64,000 nt of DNA, from IMG/VR virus record IMGVR_UViG_3300015245_000002, positions 1 to 64,000 of that record; one strand, 5' to 3'. The notes under the pieces are model-generated. The model worked only from the letters and a program-made list of their open reading frames with translations, made no database searches and had not been told where the DNA came from. Position numbers and translations under genes: made by a program. The DNA comes from a virus. Numbering within the stretch: position 1 is the first letter of the stretch; each line of letters begins with the position of its first letter. This document shows positions 1 to 7,646 of this stretch, in pieces.

Positions 1-30
1 CGATCTGCTCGATCGGGAAGTATCCGATGA
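1..30 (+). CDS. 3' end of an upstream gene
   Basis: An open frame runs from the window edge to a TGA at 28-30. It is followed by a GGAG ribosome site and the GTG of the next gene, which suggests a real upstream gene ends here. Too little is visible to name a function. Confidence 0.35.
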   Translation, partial: RSARSGSIR

Positions 31-43
31 GGAGCACGAGATC

Positions 44-445
44 GTGCGTCGCAGCAGACGCCCGAGCGATGCGCCGCTGACCGTCGAAGACTTCGCCAAG
101 CTGATGCGCTATGCCCGGCGACAGGCGGAGAAATCCGAGGAGTCAGGTCGGCGGCGCCAAATGGCTTCACTCCAGGAGCTCCTGCGCCGGCCTCCAAAGG
201 AGCATGCCGACGCGCTCCTCGAGGAGCTCAGGCGGCTGGACGCACGCGTCACGAGCATGGAGCCTGACGTCGGGACGGTTCGCGCGATCAAGACGAAGAT
301 TTGGGCCTGGCTCGGCGTCGGCTCGTTGGCCACGCTCACCGCGATCGGCCTCTGGCTCTATCGCCGTGGTGGTGACGAGACCGCGGTGCAATTCAGACTC
401 CAGGCGCTCGAAACCGCCTGCCATATCCATCAGGTGACTCCATGA
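44..445 (+). CDS. Small coiled-coil membrane protein of the lysis end
   Basis: This 133-residue protein starts at GTG 44, with a GGAG site at 31-34. Residues 1-85 are highly charged and helical (repeated Glu, Arg and Leu), likely a coiled coil. A single membrane segment follows at about residues 88-107, beginning near IWAWLGV, and then a short tail. A helical soluble domain plus one membrane helix close to holin-like and endolysin genes fits a lysis accessory or holin-associated role. No family is recognised, so the function is inferred from position only. Confidence 0.7.
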   Translation: MRRSRRPSDAPLTVEDFAKLMRYARRQAEKSEESGRRRQMASLQELLRRPPKEHADALLEELRRLDARVTSMEPDVGTVRAIKTKIWAWLGVGSLATLTAIGLWLYRRGGDETAVQFRLQALETACHIHQVTP

Positions 446-558
446 AGCGACTACTCAAGACTGCCCTGATCTTGGCTGCGGCAATTTACGGATTGCAGCT
501 GTTTTTCGATACGTGCCACTACCTCGGCACGCGTAGTGTGCATGCGATGAGTAACTAG
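442..558 (+). CDS. Tiny membrane or secreted peptide (38 aa)
   Basis: Its ATG overlaps the upstream TGA in an ATGA junction. The peptide begins MKRLLKTALILAAAIYG, a classic positively charged start followed by a hydrophobic helix, and ends in a short polar tail with one Cys. It could be a membrane-anchored lysis accessory peptide. It is too short for family assignment. Confidence 0.6.
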   Translation: MKRLLKTALILAAAIYGLQLFFDTCHYLGTRSVHAMSN

Positions 559-585
559 TGTGCTATGCCGGTTGAAAGGAACATC

Positions 586-810
586 ATGAAACAAGCCCTC
601 CTCGAGCTCCTCGAAAGCAAGAAATTCCTAGTCGCGGTCGGTTCGATCATCATCTATGGAGTCGGCAAGCTCGGGCTGCACCTCGATCCCGATCTCGTCG
701 ACAAGATCGTCACCGCGCTACTCGTCTACGTCGGCGCCCAGGGCGTCGCGGACATCGGCAAGCCGGCCGCGCTCGTCACGGCGAAGGCCACCACCGGAGA
801 GACCAAGTGA
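586..810 (+). CDS. Holin candidate
   Basis: This 74-residue protein is placed at ATG 586 because AAAGGA lies six bases upstream; an in-frame ATG at 565 lacks such a site. It has a hydrophobic stretch at about residues 14-33 (FLVAVGSIIIYG) and a second amphipathic to hydrophobic stretch at about 45-60 (ALLVYVGAQG). Size, membrane helices and position before the lipoprotein, peptidase and endolysin genes fit a holin, which would form the inner-membrane lesion that releases the endolysin. No family motif is diagnostic. Confidence 0.55.
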   Translation: MKQALLELLESKKFLVAVGSIIIYGVGKLGLHLDPDLVDKIVTALLVYVGAQGVADIGKPAALVTAKATTGETK

Positions 811-1208
811 AGAACATCATCCTGCTCGCAACTGCCATCGCCGCGCTCGGCGCCTGCGGCCCAAAAACTACCGCGATCATCGATGCCGCACTGGACTGCA
901 CAACGCAGTCGCGCGCCGATCTGGTGACCGCGCTCGTGCCAACCGCGGAGAGCGCGATCCAGAAGATCGCCGATCCGAGCGGCAAGGTGACCCTCGACGC
1001 TCTCGCATCGCTGTTCTCCGGTGCGAACCTCAAGAGCGAGGCTGGTGTCATCGTGGCCTGTGTGGAGGCGAAGGCGATCGCGCTGTTCGGCACCCTGCTT
1101 GCCTCGCCGCGCGTGGCCGGCGGACCCGCGCCGCTGGACGTCAACAGTTTGCGGCTTGCCCTGGCGATGCAATTCCCCGGCGTGAGCTTCAGGACCGAGG
1201 CGCGGTGA
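807..1208 (+). CDS. Lipoprotein in the lysis cluster
   Basis: This 133-residue protein overlaps the holin candidate by 4 bases. Its N-terminus MKNIILLATAIAALGAC has a lipobox ending in Cys17, so it should be lipidated and exported. The mature part is Ala/Leu-rich with two further Cys and no recognised domain. A lipoprotein next to holin and endolysin genes suggests an outer-membrane spanin-like or other envelope role. That is inference; no coiled-coil spanin signature is clear. Confidence 0.65.
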   Translation: MKNIILLATAIAALGACGPKTTAIIDAALDCTTQSRADLVTALVPTAESAIQKIADPSGKVTLDALASLFSGANLKSEAGVIVACVEAKAIALFGTLLASPRVAGGPAPLDVNSLRLALAMQFPGVSFRTEAR

Positions 1209-1405
1209 GCAATCCGATCTGGCTCACGCAGAACGGACTCGGTCTCCGCCTACCGGAGCCGAGCCCGACGTGTGTCCCCATGCCGTTCGTGGGATCTGCA
1301 GAAGTGGTCGAATGGCGCTGGCGTCCTGCGCCACAACTATCTGACGGCGATGTCGACCGCATCGCGCGACGCGTGGCCGAACTGCTGCGCGAGGACAAGC
1401 CGTGA
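1205..1405 (+). CDS. Hypothetical protein (66 aa)
   Basis: GTG 1205 overlaps the lipoprotein stop (GTGA). The C-terminus has a short helix of the form DVDRIARRVAELLRE, a pattern seen again in the small gene before the integrase. The N-terminal half is Pro-rich. Function unknown; expression is probably coupled to its neighbours. Confidence 0.55.
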   Translation: MSNPIWLTQNGLGLRLPEPSPTCVPMPFVGSAEVVEWRWRPAPQLSDGDVDRIARRVAELLREDKP

Positions 1406-1653
1406 GAACGACACGCTCGTTCGCGATGCTGCAGGTCTCGTCCTCGGCCTACGCCGAGATTTGCGGGCTACTTGAGGCAGCTGACTATGACCACGCGTTC
1501 GGGTCCGATGACGGACGCGAGACCATCGATCTGCACGGCATCGCGCTGATTGGGCCGGAAGCCGCCCCCGCCGCACCCCTGGCGGACGAGATGCGCCGCG
1601 GCACTGCCAAGTTCGTCAACGCCGATGGGTCGGTGACCGGGCGGTCGCTGTGA
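1402..1653 (+). CDS. Hypothetical protein (83 aa)
   Basis: It starts at GTG 1402 with a 4-base overlap to the gene before and ends overlapping the peptidase gene. It is a mildly acidic soluble protein with no membrane segment or known motif. Gene order suggests it travels with the lysis cluster. Confidence 0.55.
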   Translation: MRTTRSFAMLQVSSSAYAEICGLLEAADYDHAFGSDDGRETIDLHGIALIGPEAAPAAPLADEMRRGTAKFVNADGSVTGRSL

Positions 1654-2423
1654 CCGCCTCGCGCCGCACTGGACGCATCCCGTCGCGGCGCGACCCGCGC
1701 ACGCTGCGGATGGCCAGCTACCTCGGCGCGCGCACAGCGCTTCCGACGCCGCCGGATGCCCGCGACTGGACGCACCCCACACATGCTCCAACGTGGGGTA
1801 TGTGGTCGAATGACGTCGCCGGTGATTGTACGTGCGCCTCACGTGCACACATTCTGCAGGCCGAGGCGTCGAACGCTGGACATCCCGCGCCAGCGATCAC
1901 GGACGCCGAGGTCCTGGCGCTCTACACCGCGGTGACCGGCTACGACCCGGCGCGGCCAGAGACGGATCGCGGTGCGCAGATGATCGACGTGCTTCGCATG
2001 CTGAAGAAGCGTGGGATCGCCGGGCGGCAGATTGGCGCGTACGTCGCGGTCGATCCGGCGAATCGTCTCGAGGTCGAGCACGCCATCAACATCTGTGGCT
2101 CGCTGTACCTCGGGCTGTCGCTCCCCGAGGCATGGCAAGTGAACACGATGTGGGACATCGCGCCTCCAAACGCTGCGCTTGCGCCGTGGAAGGCTGGCAG
2201 TTGGGGCGGCCACGCCGTCGCTGTGCTTGCCTACGATTGGGCCGGATTGTGGCTGGTCACGTGGGGCGCGCTCAAGCGGATCACGTGGGAAGGCCTGTTT
2301 GCCTACGGCGACGAGGCGTGGACCACGATCGACTCGCTGTGGCTGCAGGACTGCGGCGAAACGCCGAGCGGGTTCAATGCGGTGCAGCTCGTGCAGGATC
2401 TGGCGAGGATCGGATCGGCATGA
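1650..2423 (+). CDS. Papain-like cysteine peptidase
   Basis: This 257-residue protein has the order of a C1-fold peptidase. A catalytic Cys lies in NDVAGDCTCA (Cys60, with Asn54 as possible oxyanion residue), a catalytic His in SWGGHAVAV (His188), and a TWG turn about 16 residues later sits where the third residue would fall. No signal peptide is visible. Similar proteins occur in tailed-phage genomes near lysis or tail genes, but their substrates are mostly unknown. Here it lies between a lipoprotein and an endolysin, so a role in envelope degradation or virion entry is plausible. Fold assignment is fairly firm, role is not. Confidence 0.7.
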   Translation: MTASRRTGRIPSRRDPRTLRMASYLGARTALPTPPDARDWTHPTHAPTWGMWSNDVAGDCTCASRAHILQAEASNAGHPAPAITDAEVLALYTAVTGYDPARPETDRGAQMIDVLRMLKKRGIAGRQIGAYVAVDPANRLEVEHAINICGSLYLGLSLPEAWQVNTMWDIAPPNAALAPWKAGSWGGHAVAVLAYDWAGLWLVTWGALKRITWEGLFAYGDEAWTTIDSLWLQDCGETPSGFNAVQLVQDLARIGSA

Positions 2424-2737
2424 CCTCGCCTCCCTGGTCCGCTCTTGATACCGGCATCCGCGCGACCGTGCGCCTGCTCTGGGATGCCGGATTCGTCACG
2501 ACCGACAGCGGGGACGGCACCAAGGAGAACATGGCATGCGCGATCGCTGTGCCGCACGTCCTCATGCGGTGCGATCCAGCCGTGCTCGTAGTCGAGGCGC
2601 GACGGCTGGCGTACTTCGCTGCGTCGCACAGGCTCGTTGCTGCCGAGGGCTACGGCTCCGCGGTACAGGCAACGTACTCGCCGGCGGATGGGGTGGCCAT
2701 GCTGATGTTGTTCGGGACGCTGAGGGGTGAGCAGTGA
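2420..2737 (+). CDS. Hypothetical protein (105 aa)
   Basis: ATG 2420 overlaps the peptidase stop. The sequence contains alternating strand and helix segments around VLMRCDPAVLVVEARRLAYF and no catalytic motif that I can name. It belongs to the same translationally coupled run as the peptidase and the nucleotidyltransferase. Confidence 0.6.
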   Translation: MTSPPWSALDTGIRATVRLLWDAGFVTTDSGDGTKENMACAIAVPHVLMRCDPAVLVVEARRLAYFAASHRLVAAEGYGSAVQATYSPADGVAMLMLFGTLRGEQ

Positions 2738-3108
2738 CGTCCGGCGACCGCTTCCGCATACTCTGCGACCAGTCGCGGCTCCCGCAGGCGGAGCGCGATC
2801 GATGGCCCGAGTCGCTGCCGTGGTCGATCGTCGAGCCGTGGCGAGCGCAGGCTGAGCGCAACCACGGCCAGACGCTCGAGCGTCTCAACGAGCGTGGCGG
2901 ACTATCACCGTTGGAACTGTGGCTCGCCGCACACCAGCAACGTCCGTTCGCCGATGCGCACCTACCGGAGTGGGAGTGCGCTGAGTGGCTGATCCGGATC
3001 GTCGCAGACCACGAAGAAGAATCAGCCGAACGTCAGCGCAAGGAACGGCTTGAGCGCGAGTTTGAGGATGAACGCGAAAATCGGCTCTACGTCAGGGGTG
3101 AGCCGTGA
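2734..3108 (+). CDS. Hypothetical charged protein (124 aa)
   Basis: It starts at GTG 2734 (GTGA overlap). It is rich in Glu, Arg and Trp, and residues 85-120 form a strongly charged helix, probably a coiled coil. No membrane segment and no recognised family. Confidence 0.6.
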   Translation: MTSGDRFRILCDQSRLPQAERDRWPESLPWSIVEPWRAQAERNHGQTLERLNERGGLSPLELWLAAHQQRPFADAHLPEWECAEWLIRIVADHEEESAERQRKERLEREFEDERENRLYVRGEP

Positions 3109-3596
3109 CCGAGTCGCCGATCATGCCGGCGACCAACTCCCCAGTTGCCGAATTAACACCCATCGAACAGGCTGAGACGTTCGCGCTTCGATTCCGCGGC
3201 AATGCGAACCACCTGGCCATCGCCTACGGTGGGCCGCTGTACCTCGTGGGGTCGGCGCTGATCTCACTCACACCAGGCGATATAGACCTACGTCTATTGC
3301 TCGACCGCGCGGACTGCGAGGCGATGTGGGGCAGGCGTTTCGACCACAGCGACATCGAATGGTCGCACGGAAAGATTGCGCGCCATCGTGAAGAGCTGAA
3401 ACAGTCGCGTCGCCTGACACGGCGATGGCTAGGAGGTGCCGGGCTCGGGGGCGCGCGGCGTTTTGATTTTCAGTTCCAGACTGGACTATTCACTGACGAT
3501 GGCGATCGGCACCCGGTAATGCCCGAAAAGCCATTCCTGCGGCTCGACACGATTCCGTTAGCGATCTTGCTCGACGCTGGTCGAGGTGACCCATGA
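3105..3596 (+). CDS. Stand-alone nucleotidyltransferase-fold protein
   Basis: In this 163-residue protein, GS at residues 49-50 is followed by GDIDL with Asp59 and Asp61, and a third acidic residue appears in RRFDFQ (Asp121). This is the hG[GS]...[DE]h[DE]...D layout of the DNA polymerase beta-like nucleotidyltransferase superfamily, which transfers NMPs to nucleic acids, proteins or small molecules. No substrate-binding domain is attached, so it resembles minimal (MNT-type) enzymes. The partner or substrate is unknown. Lying just before the endolysin, it may be an accessory effector. Confidence 0.6.
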   Translation: MTESPIMPATNSPVAELTPIEQAETFALRFRGNANHLAIAYGGPLYLVGSALISLTPGDIDLRLLLDRADCEAMWGRRFDHSDIEWSHGKIARHREELKQSRRLTRRWLGGAGLGGARRFDFQFQTGLFTDDGDRHPVMPEKPFLRLDTIPLAILLDAGRGDP

Positions 3597-4450
3597 CCGC
3601 CGTGACCACAGGTAGCATCCTCATCTCCGGCCGGATCGTCCCTGTTCCGGGCCTCGCGATCACCCCACCGGCATCAGCCGGCGGACCCGCATGGGCACGA
3701 CTCGACCGCGGCGATTGTACCTCGCGGCACGGCTGGGTTCGTCAGGTCATCGTCCACACAACTGGCGGCGACTGGCCGATGCCGATCGGGGCCGGAGCCG
3801 GCGCAGGCGGCGAGTGCCCGCGCTACGCTGACATTTGGCAGACCGATCCGGCCCACAGCGCCGCCCATCTCGTCGTAGATAGCGCTGGCGCCGTGGCATG
3901 CCTCGCCGACTTGGCAACCACGACCGCGTACCATGCCGAGGGCTCGAACCCATGGAGCGTGGGGATCGAGATGGTCCAGGCTCACGACGGCACTGTGTTC
4001 CAGGCCACGATCGACGCATGCACACTGCTCGTGGCTGCGATCTGCGACGCCATCGGCATCCCGGAGCAAATGCCGCGCGGACCATACCGCGGGGGCCCGC
4101 TTCGACGCATGGAGGTCATCCAAGACGGACGGCGCATCAACACCGGCGGGCCTGACTGCATTGGCGTATTCGGTCACAGGGACAACACCAGTCAGCGAGG
4201 CCGAGGAGATCCGGGTGATGCGATCTGGACAGCACTGGCCGGGCTTGGATTCGAGGGGTGGGACTACGCCGCAGGCGAGGACATGGCAGTTGCCCGGGCC
4301 CGTCAGCGCACACTTGGCGTCGCGGATGACGGGTTGGTTGGCCCAGGCAGCCTCGCGGCGATGCGTGGCGCCGGGTACGCGCGCTGGCGCGACGTACCGC
4401 AGGCTAACGGACCGGCGGCGTCTGCTGTGGCGCGTTCTCCGCGCCCCTGA
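3593..4450 (+). CDS. Endolysin: N-acetylmuramoyl-L-alanine amidase (Amidase_2)
   Basis: This 285-residue protein has the Amidase_2/PGRP layout: His55 in VIVHTTGG, the strand AHLVVDSAG, AYHAEGSN followed by WSVGIEM, and His195 and Asp206 in GHRDN and RGDPGD, giving a zinc site. It cuts the bond between MurNAc and L-Ala in peptidoglycan. Residues 232-262 (RQRTLGV, DGLVGPGSL) resemble a peptidoglycan-binding repeat, so the binding domain is C-terminal. No signal peptide is seen, consistent with holin-dependent release. The last 16 codons overlap the convergent lipoprotein gene. Confidence 0.88.
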   Translation: MTAVTTGSILISGRIVPVPGLAITPPASAGGPAWARLDRGDCTSRHGWVRQVIVHTTGGDWPMPIGAGAGAGGECPRYADIWQTDPAHSAAHLVVDSAGAVACLADLATTTAYHAEGSNPWSVGIEMVQAHDGTVFQATIDACTLLVAAICDAIGIPEQMPRGPYRGGPLRRMEVIQDGRRINTGGPDCIGVFGHRDNTSQRGRGDPGDAIWTALAGLGFEGWDYAAGEDMAVARARQRTLGVADDGLVGPGSLAAMRGAGYARWRDVPQANGPAASAVARSPRP

Positions 4451-4951
4451 TCTTGGCCGCGTGCGCCGCGGCGAGACGCGCGCGGTCCATATCCGATACG
4501 TGCGGCATAGCGCCGGGCTGAATCCCTCCACCGCCACCGACGACATAGACGAAGCCAGCGTACGAGACGTAGATCCGACCCATGCGGTCCCGGGCGAAGT
4601 ACGAACTCAAGCCGTCCATCGAGCGGACCGTGCCGTCTGCATTGGTTAGCGCGACCGTCTCTACGGGGTGCTTCTGCCCCGCGGCGAACTTGTATAGGTG
4701 GCCATCCGCATTCACTGCGTACCGCGTACCCGAGGCATCGAAGACGATGCTCGCGTCGAGGAAGTCGATCGCATTGGCGTCGGGATCGGCAGGCACCGTG
4801 TTCTGGAATTCGATGCGGTCCAGCGAATCGCGCTGATCGATTCCGAGCTCTGCGCCGGTCGAGGCAGCGAATCCGCCAATTCGATGGTCACATCGGACTC
4901 ATGCGCGCACGCGGAGAGAAGTACAGCCGTCCACATCCATTTCCCAAGCAT
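4404..4951 (-). pseudogene. Lipoprotein gene interrupted by an apparent -1 frameshift
   Basis: The start at 4951 has an AGGAG site and encodes MLGKWMWTAVLLSAC, a lipoprotein signal with lipobox Cys. That frame becomes Ser/Arg/Pro-rich after about residue 30. A second frame, open from about 4897 to 4404, continues with sensible protein (LGIDQRDSLDRIEF, then NADGHLYKF, then VRSMDGLSSYF). One missing base between 4800 and 4895 would join the two into a lipoprotein of about 180 residues with beta-strand-rich repeats. It could be an assembly error, a decayed gene, or two separate genes with the second starting at GTG 4796. Confidence 0.55.
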
Positions 4952-5030
4952 TCGTATCTCCTATGATCGGTTTCTCGGTCGAACAGCACCATGCCGTCCA
5001 GCCGTTAGGCGCCACGACTTCGACGCCGGA

Positions 5031-5150
5031 CTACAGATTTCTTTGTGGATCGGTCATCCGTGCGCGCAGACTCCGCTCGAACACTCGCAACCAACGTGGG
5101 CGGTGCGAGCCGCGGCGTCTGCGCATGGGCGGGAGCGGTCGGGCGCTCAT
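5031..5150 (-). CDS. Very basic small protein (39 aa)
   Basis: ATG 5150 overlaps the TGA of the gene before it, the same coupling seen across this array. The product has about twelve Arg in 39 residues and no other feature. A nucleic-acid contact is possible. About 80 bases without a gene separate it from the lipoprotein start. Confidence 0.45.
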   Translation of the reverse strand: MSARPLPPMRRRRGSHRPRWLRVFERSLRARMTDPQRNL

Positions 5151-5761
5151 CGCCAGTTATCTGACCTGCGAGTACCGGGAGCCAATTGAACTCCAGTGAC
5201 GTGCAGATCCACCCAGATCCAGCGTGGGTCGACGACGACCTCGTAGCCGAGCGCCCGAATATCGGCCGCCGCAGCGGCCAGGGCAGACTCGCTGCCCTCC
5301 CCCATGACCTGACGCAACCCCGGGCTCGGGACGCAGCCATGGCGAGTCAGCACCGCGATCACCGGGGCCGAGCCCTTGACCGTGGGTGCAGCGACCAGCG
5401 CCGCCCCCACAGCGGAGGGTCCGCGCGCCATCAACTCGCCGGAGGTCGGATCTGCTTGCTCGTCGCGCAGGCCGGCGATCTTGTCGAGCTCGACATCTGG
5501 GACCTCCTCGCGATGGTGCGCGAGGTAGTGGATCGCGAGGCTGTGGGTGTTGATTCCGCCGACCTGGTACGTGCAGTTGGTGCTCGTTGCCGTACACCCT
5601 GCCCCGGTGCACGCGTGCCAGCCTCGCGTCGCGTCATTGTTTTCGATGCGCTCCCGCCACGCCGCGGTCAGGCGGCGAGTGAGGTCGTCGATCACGGGCT
5701 CGGCGGACGGCGCGCCGGTCGGCTCGATGTACAGCAGAGAGGTGTTCTTGGTATCGATCAT
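5147..5761 (-). CDS. Zinc-binding-like hypothetical protein (204 aa)
   Basis: The region around residues 48-85 has His and Cys spaced as GWHACTGAGC, then NCTYQVGG, then HSLAIHYLAHHREEVP, which looks like a small treble-clef or C2H2-type zinc domain that recurs in phage and bacterial proteins of unknown role. The rest is an alternating Ala/Val-rich alpha/beta region. It lies directly downstream of a ribbon-helix-helix gene behind the promoter at 5947-5981, so the two are likely co-regulated. Confidence 0.55.
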   Translation of the reverse strand: MIDTKNTSLLYIEPTGAPSAEPVIDDLTRRLTAAWRERIENNDATRGWHACTGAGCTATSTNCTYQVGGINTHSLAIHYLAHHREEVPDVELDKIAGLRDEQADPTSGELMARGPSAVGAALVAAPTVKGSAPVIAVLTRHGCVPSPGLRQVMGEGSESALAAAAADIRALGYEVVVDPRWIWVDLHVTGVQLAPGTRRSDNWR

Positions 5762-5763
5762 GG

Positions 5764-5946
5764 CTATAATCCTTCCGATAAAGCGGTTACGAAGACACCG
5801 AGTCCCCAGTCCGACACGGTCATGCCAGCTGCATCGGCTGCAGCCTTGACGCGAGCGGCGAACTCAGCCGTGGCTCGGACCCGGATCGTCGCGCTGCGCT
5901 TGGATGCGCCGAGCGCTGGCCGTCCGCCTCGGTTCGTCTTCACCAT
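5764..5946 (-). CDS. Ribbon-helix-helix-type DNA-binding protein
   Basis: In this 60-residue protein a basic N-terminus is followed by a strand (SATIRVRA) and two helices ending in TVSDWGLGVF, the order of Arc/CopG-type regulators, which bind operators as dimers through the strand. Its ATG is only six bases from a minus10-like hexamer, so the mRNA may be leaderless. An inverted TAGTT/AACTA pair overlaps that promoter and could be its own operator (inference). A close relative lies at 11845-12012. Confidence 0.65.
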   Translation of the reverse strand: MVKTNRGGRPALGASKRSATIRVRATAEFAARVKAAADAAGMTVSDWGLGVFVTALSEGL

Positions 5947-5981
5947 GAAGTAGTTGTAGCCACGAAACTATCCGGTGTCAA
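5947..5981 (-). promoter_or_regulatory. Predicted leaderless promoter
   Basis: Reading leftward: TTGACA at 5981-5976, a 17-base spacer, TACAAC at 5958-5953, six bases, then the ATG at 5946. TAGTT (5951-5955) and AACTA (5966-5970) form an inverted repeat over the minus10. There is no ribosome site between the minus10 and the ATG. Confidence 0.6.
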
Positions 5982-5988
5982 GTACTCG

Positions 5989-6132
5989 CTACGCGGTCTC
6001 GACGGTGCAACCGTCGATGGACGAGATGCCTCCGCCTCCTCCGCCGCCGCCGTGCGCACGTCCGAGGTCCTGCGTTCCGAGACGACGGATGATGTCTCTC
6101 CTGACAGAGAGCCTGCTGACTGACTTGATCAT
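5989..6132 (-). CDS. RiPP-like precursor peptide (47 aa)
   Basis: ATG 6132 overlaps the stop of the upstream gene (ATGA). The peptide has a leader-like helix RLSVRRDIIRRL, then LGRAH, then eight consecutive Gly, and a short end containing SSIDGC. This matches, in order and spacing, the N-termini of the two Cys-rich peptides at 20721-20975 and 21225-21479 (L-[SH]-[LV]-x2-[DE]-x2-R-x-L ... LG-GG). Such leaders are typical of class I lanthipeptide-like precursors. No modifying enzyme is seen. It could also be a free small regulatory peptide. Confidence 0.5.
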   Translation of the reverse strand: MIKSVSRLSVRRDIIRRLGTQDLGRAHGGGGGGGGISSIDGCTVETA

Positions 6133-6353
6133 TTCATTTCTCCTGCTGTTGGTGCAACGACGCGAAGCGCATGGATCTCATAGCGATCCCAGTAGAATTC
6201 ACAGACCTTGGTGCGGGGTCTGCCGCGGCGATTGGTCCGAGTCGTGCGCACGAAGACTCGCCCCTCGGCGATGCGCGAGATCACGCCACGATCGATTGCT
6301 GGGGCCGAGCCGCCCAGCGTCAGTTCCCACTCGACCATGTCACCGATCTTCAT
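6129..6353 (-). CDS. Small beta-rich protein (74 aa)
   Basis: It starts at ATG 6353, which overlaps the stop of the upstream gene. The sequence MKIGDMVEWEL... with later GVISRIAEGRVFVRT has the look of an SH3-like small barrel, as found in many short phage proteins that carry a GDxV start. A short tail with Tyr/Trp follows. Function unknown. Confidence 0.6.
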   Translation of the reverse strand: MKIGDMVEWELTLGGSAPAIDRGVISRIAEGRVFVRTTRTNRRGRPRTKVCEFYWDRYEIHALRVVAPTAGEMK

Positions 6354-6712
6354 CGGAACCGATACCAGACGGCTCGCAGCCCATTCTCGAGATCCGACAC
6401 CCTCGCGCCGTTGGCATCCCGCTCCTTGCATGCCGACATCCAGCTCTCGCACGCGGCGCGCGCAGATTCGGTGAGGCGAAGAACGCTGGTCTGCAAGCGA
6501 CGGACCTCAGCAAGGAGTTCGGGCACGTCGTCCACCAGTCGCTGCGCGCACAAGTTGCACAATGGGGTTGGCTCTAGTTCGCCCGGCGTGTGCACGCCCT
6601 CCCGACACGAAACGCACTGCTGTTCGAAATCCCCATCCCGCCAACGCCCCATCTCGGTGGTCAGTGCCTCGATCTCGGCCAGGCGATCAGCGGTGAATGG
6701 TGTCGTGGTCAT
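6350..6712 (-). CDS. Zinc-ribbon and coiled-coil protein (120 aa)
   Basis: ATG 6712 overlaps the stop of the gene before. Residues 32-57 hold CVSC and CNLC pairs spaced like a zinc ribbon, followed by a helix-rich coiled-coil segment (VPELLAEVRRLQTSVLRL). Possible nucleic-acid or protein adaptor; no family is recognised. Confidence 0.55.
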   Translation of the reverse strand: MTTTPFTADRLAEIEALTTEMGRWRDGDFEQQCVSCREGVHTPGELEPTPLCNLCAQRLVDDVPELLAEVRRLQTSVLRLTESARAACESWMSACKERDANGARVSDLENGLRAVWYRFR

Positions 6713-7254
6713 AACTTGGCTCCATATCCGCGGTCGATGGCTCTGCGTCTCCATTCGTCGCGCTCTGCCTCAAGCGTCGCCAGACGATCCGAGCGCGGCG
6801 TCCGTGGCGGTTCGCGGTAGTCCAGCAGCGCGTCTGCCGCCGGCGACCGCGAGTCGATTACGCGTCGCTTGATGAGCACGTCGATCTCGTCGGCCATGCG
6901 GTTGGCGCCGAGCTGGTCGAATAAACGCACGCCGGCCGCCTCCAGTTCCGCCAGGCGAATGCCCCGACGCTCGGCAGCTCGCTGTGCGAGCTCCATCGCG
7001 GTGCGTAAGTCGCTGCTATCCTGGCGCAGTCGCTCAGCCTCATCCAACGCCGCCGCGTAGCCGGTGAGCAGCGCGTGAGCGTTGTTTCGGAGCCAGGCGA
7101 TGCCGGAGGCGTCTGACCGCTTGCCCATGCTCGATATCCCGGCGTCTTGGCCGTTGGCATGGATACTTCCGTAGTCGTTTGTCGACCACTCACCGACCGT
7201 CATCCGCTTCTCGTGCTCGAGTCCGTCGGCGATCAGCCTGCGCGGATCGGTCAC
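6709..7254 (-). CDS. Ead/Ea22-like hypothetical protein (181 aa)
   Basis: The start is GTG 7254 (GTGA overlap). The N-terminal part has a pattern (WLRNNAHALLTGYAAALDEAERL) reminiscent of phage Ead/Ea22-type proteins, with a leading strand region and a C-terminal coiled coil. Such proteins are common in the early left arms of temperate phages and remain uncharacterised. Confidence 0.55.
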   Translation of the reverse strand: MTDPRRLIADGLEHEKRMTVGEWSTNDYGSIHANGQDAGISSMGKRSDASGIAWLRNNAHALLTGYAAALDEAERLRQDSSDLRTAMELAQRAAERRGIRLAELEAAGVRLFDQLGANRMADEIDVLIKRRVIDSRSPAADALLDYREPPRTPRSDRLATLEAERDEWRRRAIDRGYGAKL

Positions 7255-7646
7255 GTCGTCTCCTTCGGCTTGGTCTCAAACCAATCGGCCAGAACTCGCA
7301 GCTCATCTGCGGCCCGGCGCATTACGTCAGGCGTGCCAGCTATCACGGTTACGCCGATCGCTTCGCTACCGCAGCCCCATCGACTCTCGTATTCAACATG
7401 CGCGATCTCGGTTTTGGGCTGCGCCTCGCGCCATGCACGCATCGCCGCGTCGCGCTCGCGCTGGCCAACGTCAGCTGGCGTCTCGAGGGTGAGCTTCTCG
7501 AGGTAACAGCGCTCGGGCCTCACGATGATTTGTCCATCCCACTGGACCATGGCGGTTTTCTTCGAAACAGACACGACCGCGCCGAACTGCCGGGACCTGT
7601 TCTTGCTGCGCACGCGGGTGCCGACGGCGATAGGTAAGATCAACAT
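7251..7646 (-). CDS. Small-barrel plus helical protein (131 aa)
   Basis: The start at ATG 7646 overlaps the upstream gene by 7 bases. Residues 1-45 look like a small beta barrel (IAVGTRVRSKNR, FGAVVSVSKKTAMV). The tail is Ead/Ea22-like (TPDVMRRAADELRVLADWF). It carries the peptide RCYLEKLT, near-copies of which occur in the genes at 8069 and 14366. Confidence 0.55.
   Translation of the reverse strand: MLILPIAVGTRVRSKNRSRQFGAVVSVSKKTAMVQWDGQIIVRPERCYLEKLTLETPADVGQRERDAAMRAWREAQPKTEIAHVEYESRWGCGSEAIGVTVIAGTPDVMRRAADELRVLADWFETKPKETT

Noticed and set aside
3674-4546. A 290-residue minus-strand frame opposite the endolysin
   Set aside because: It is the complement of a clear amidase gene and has no domain or ribosome site.
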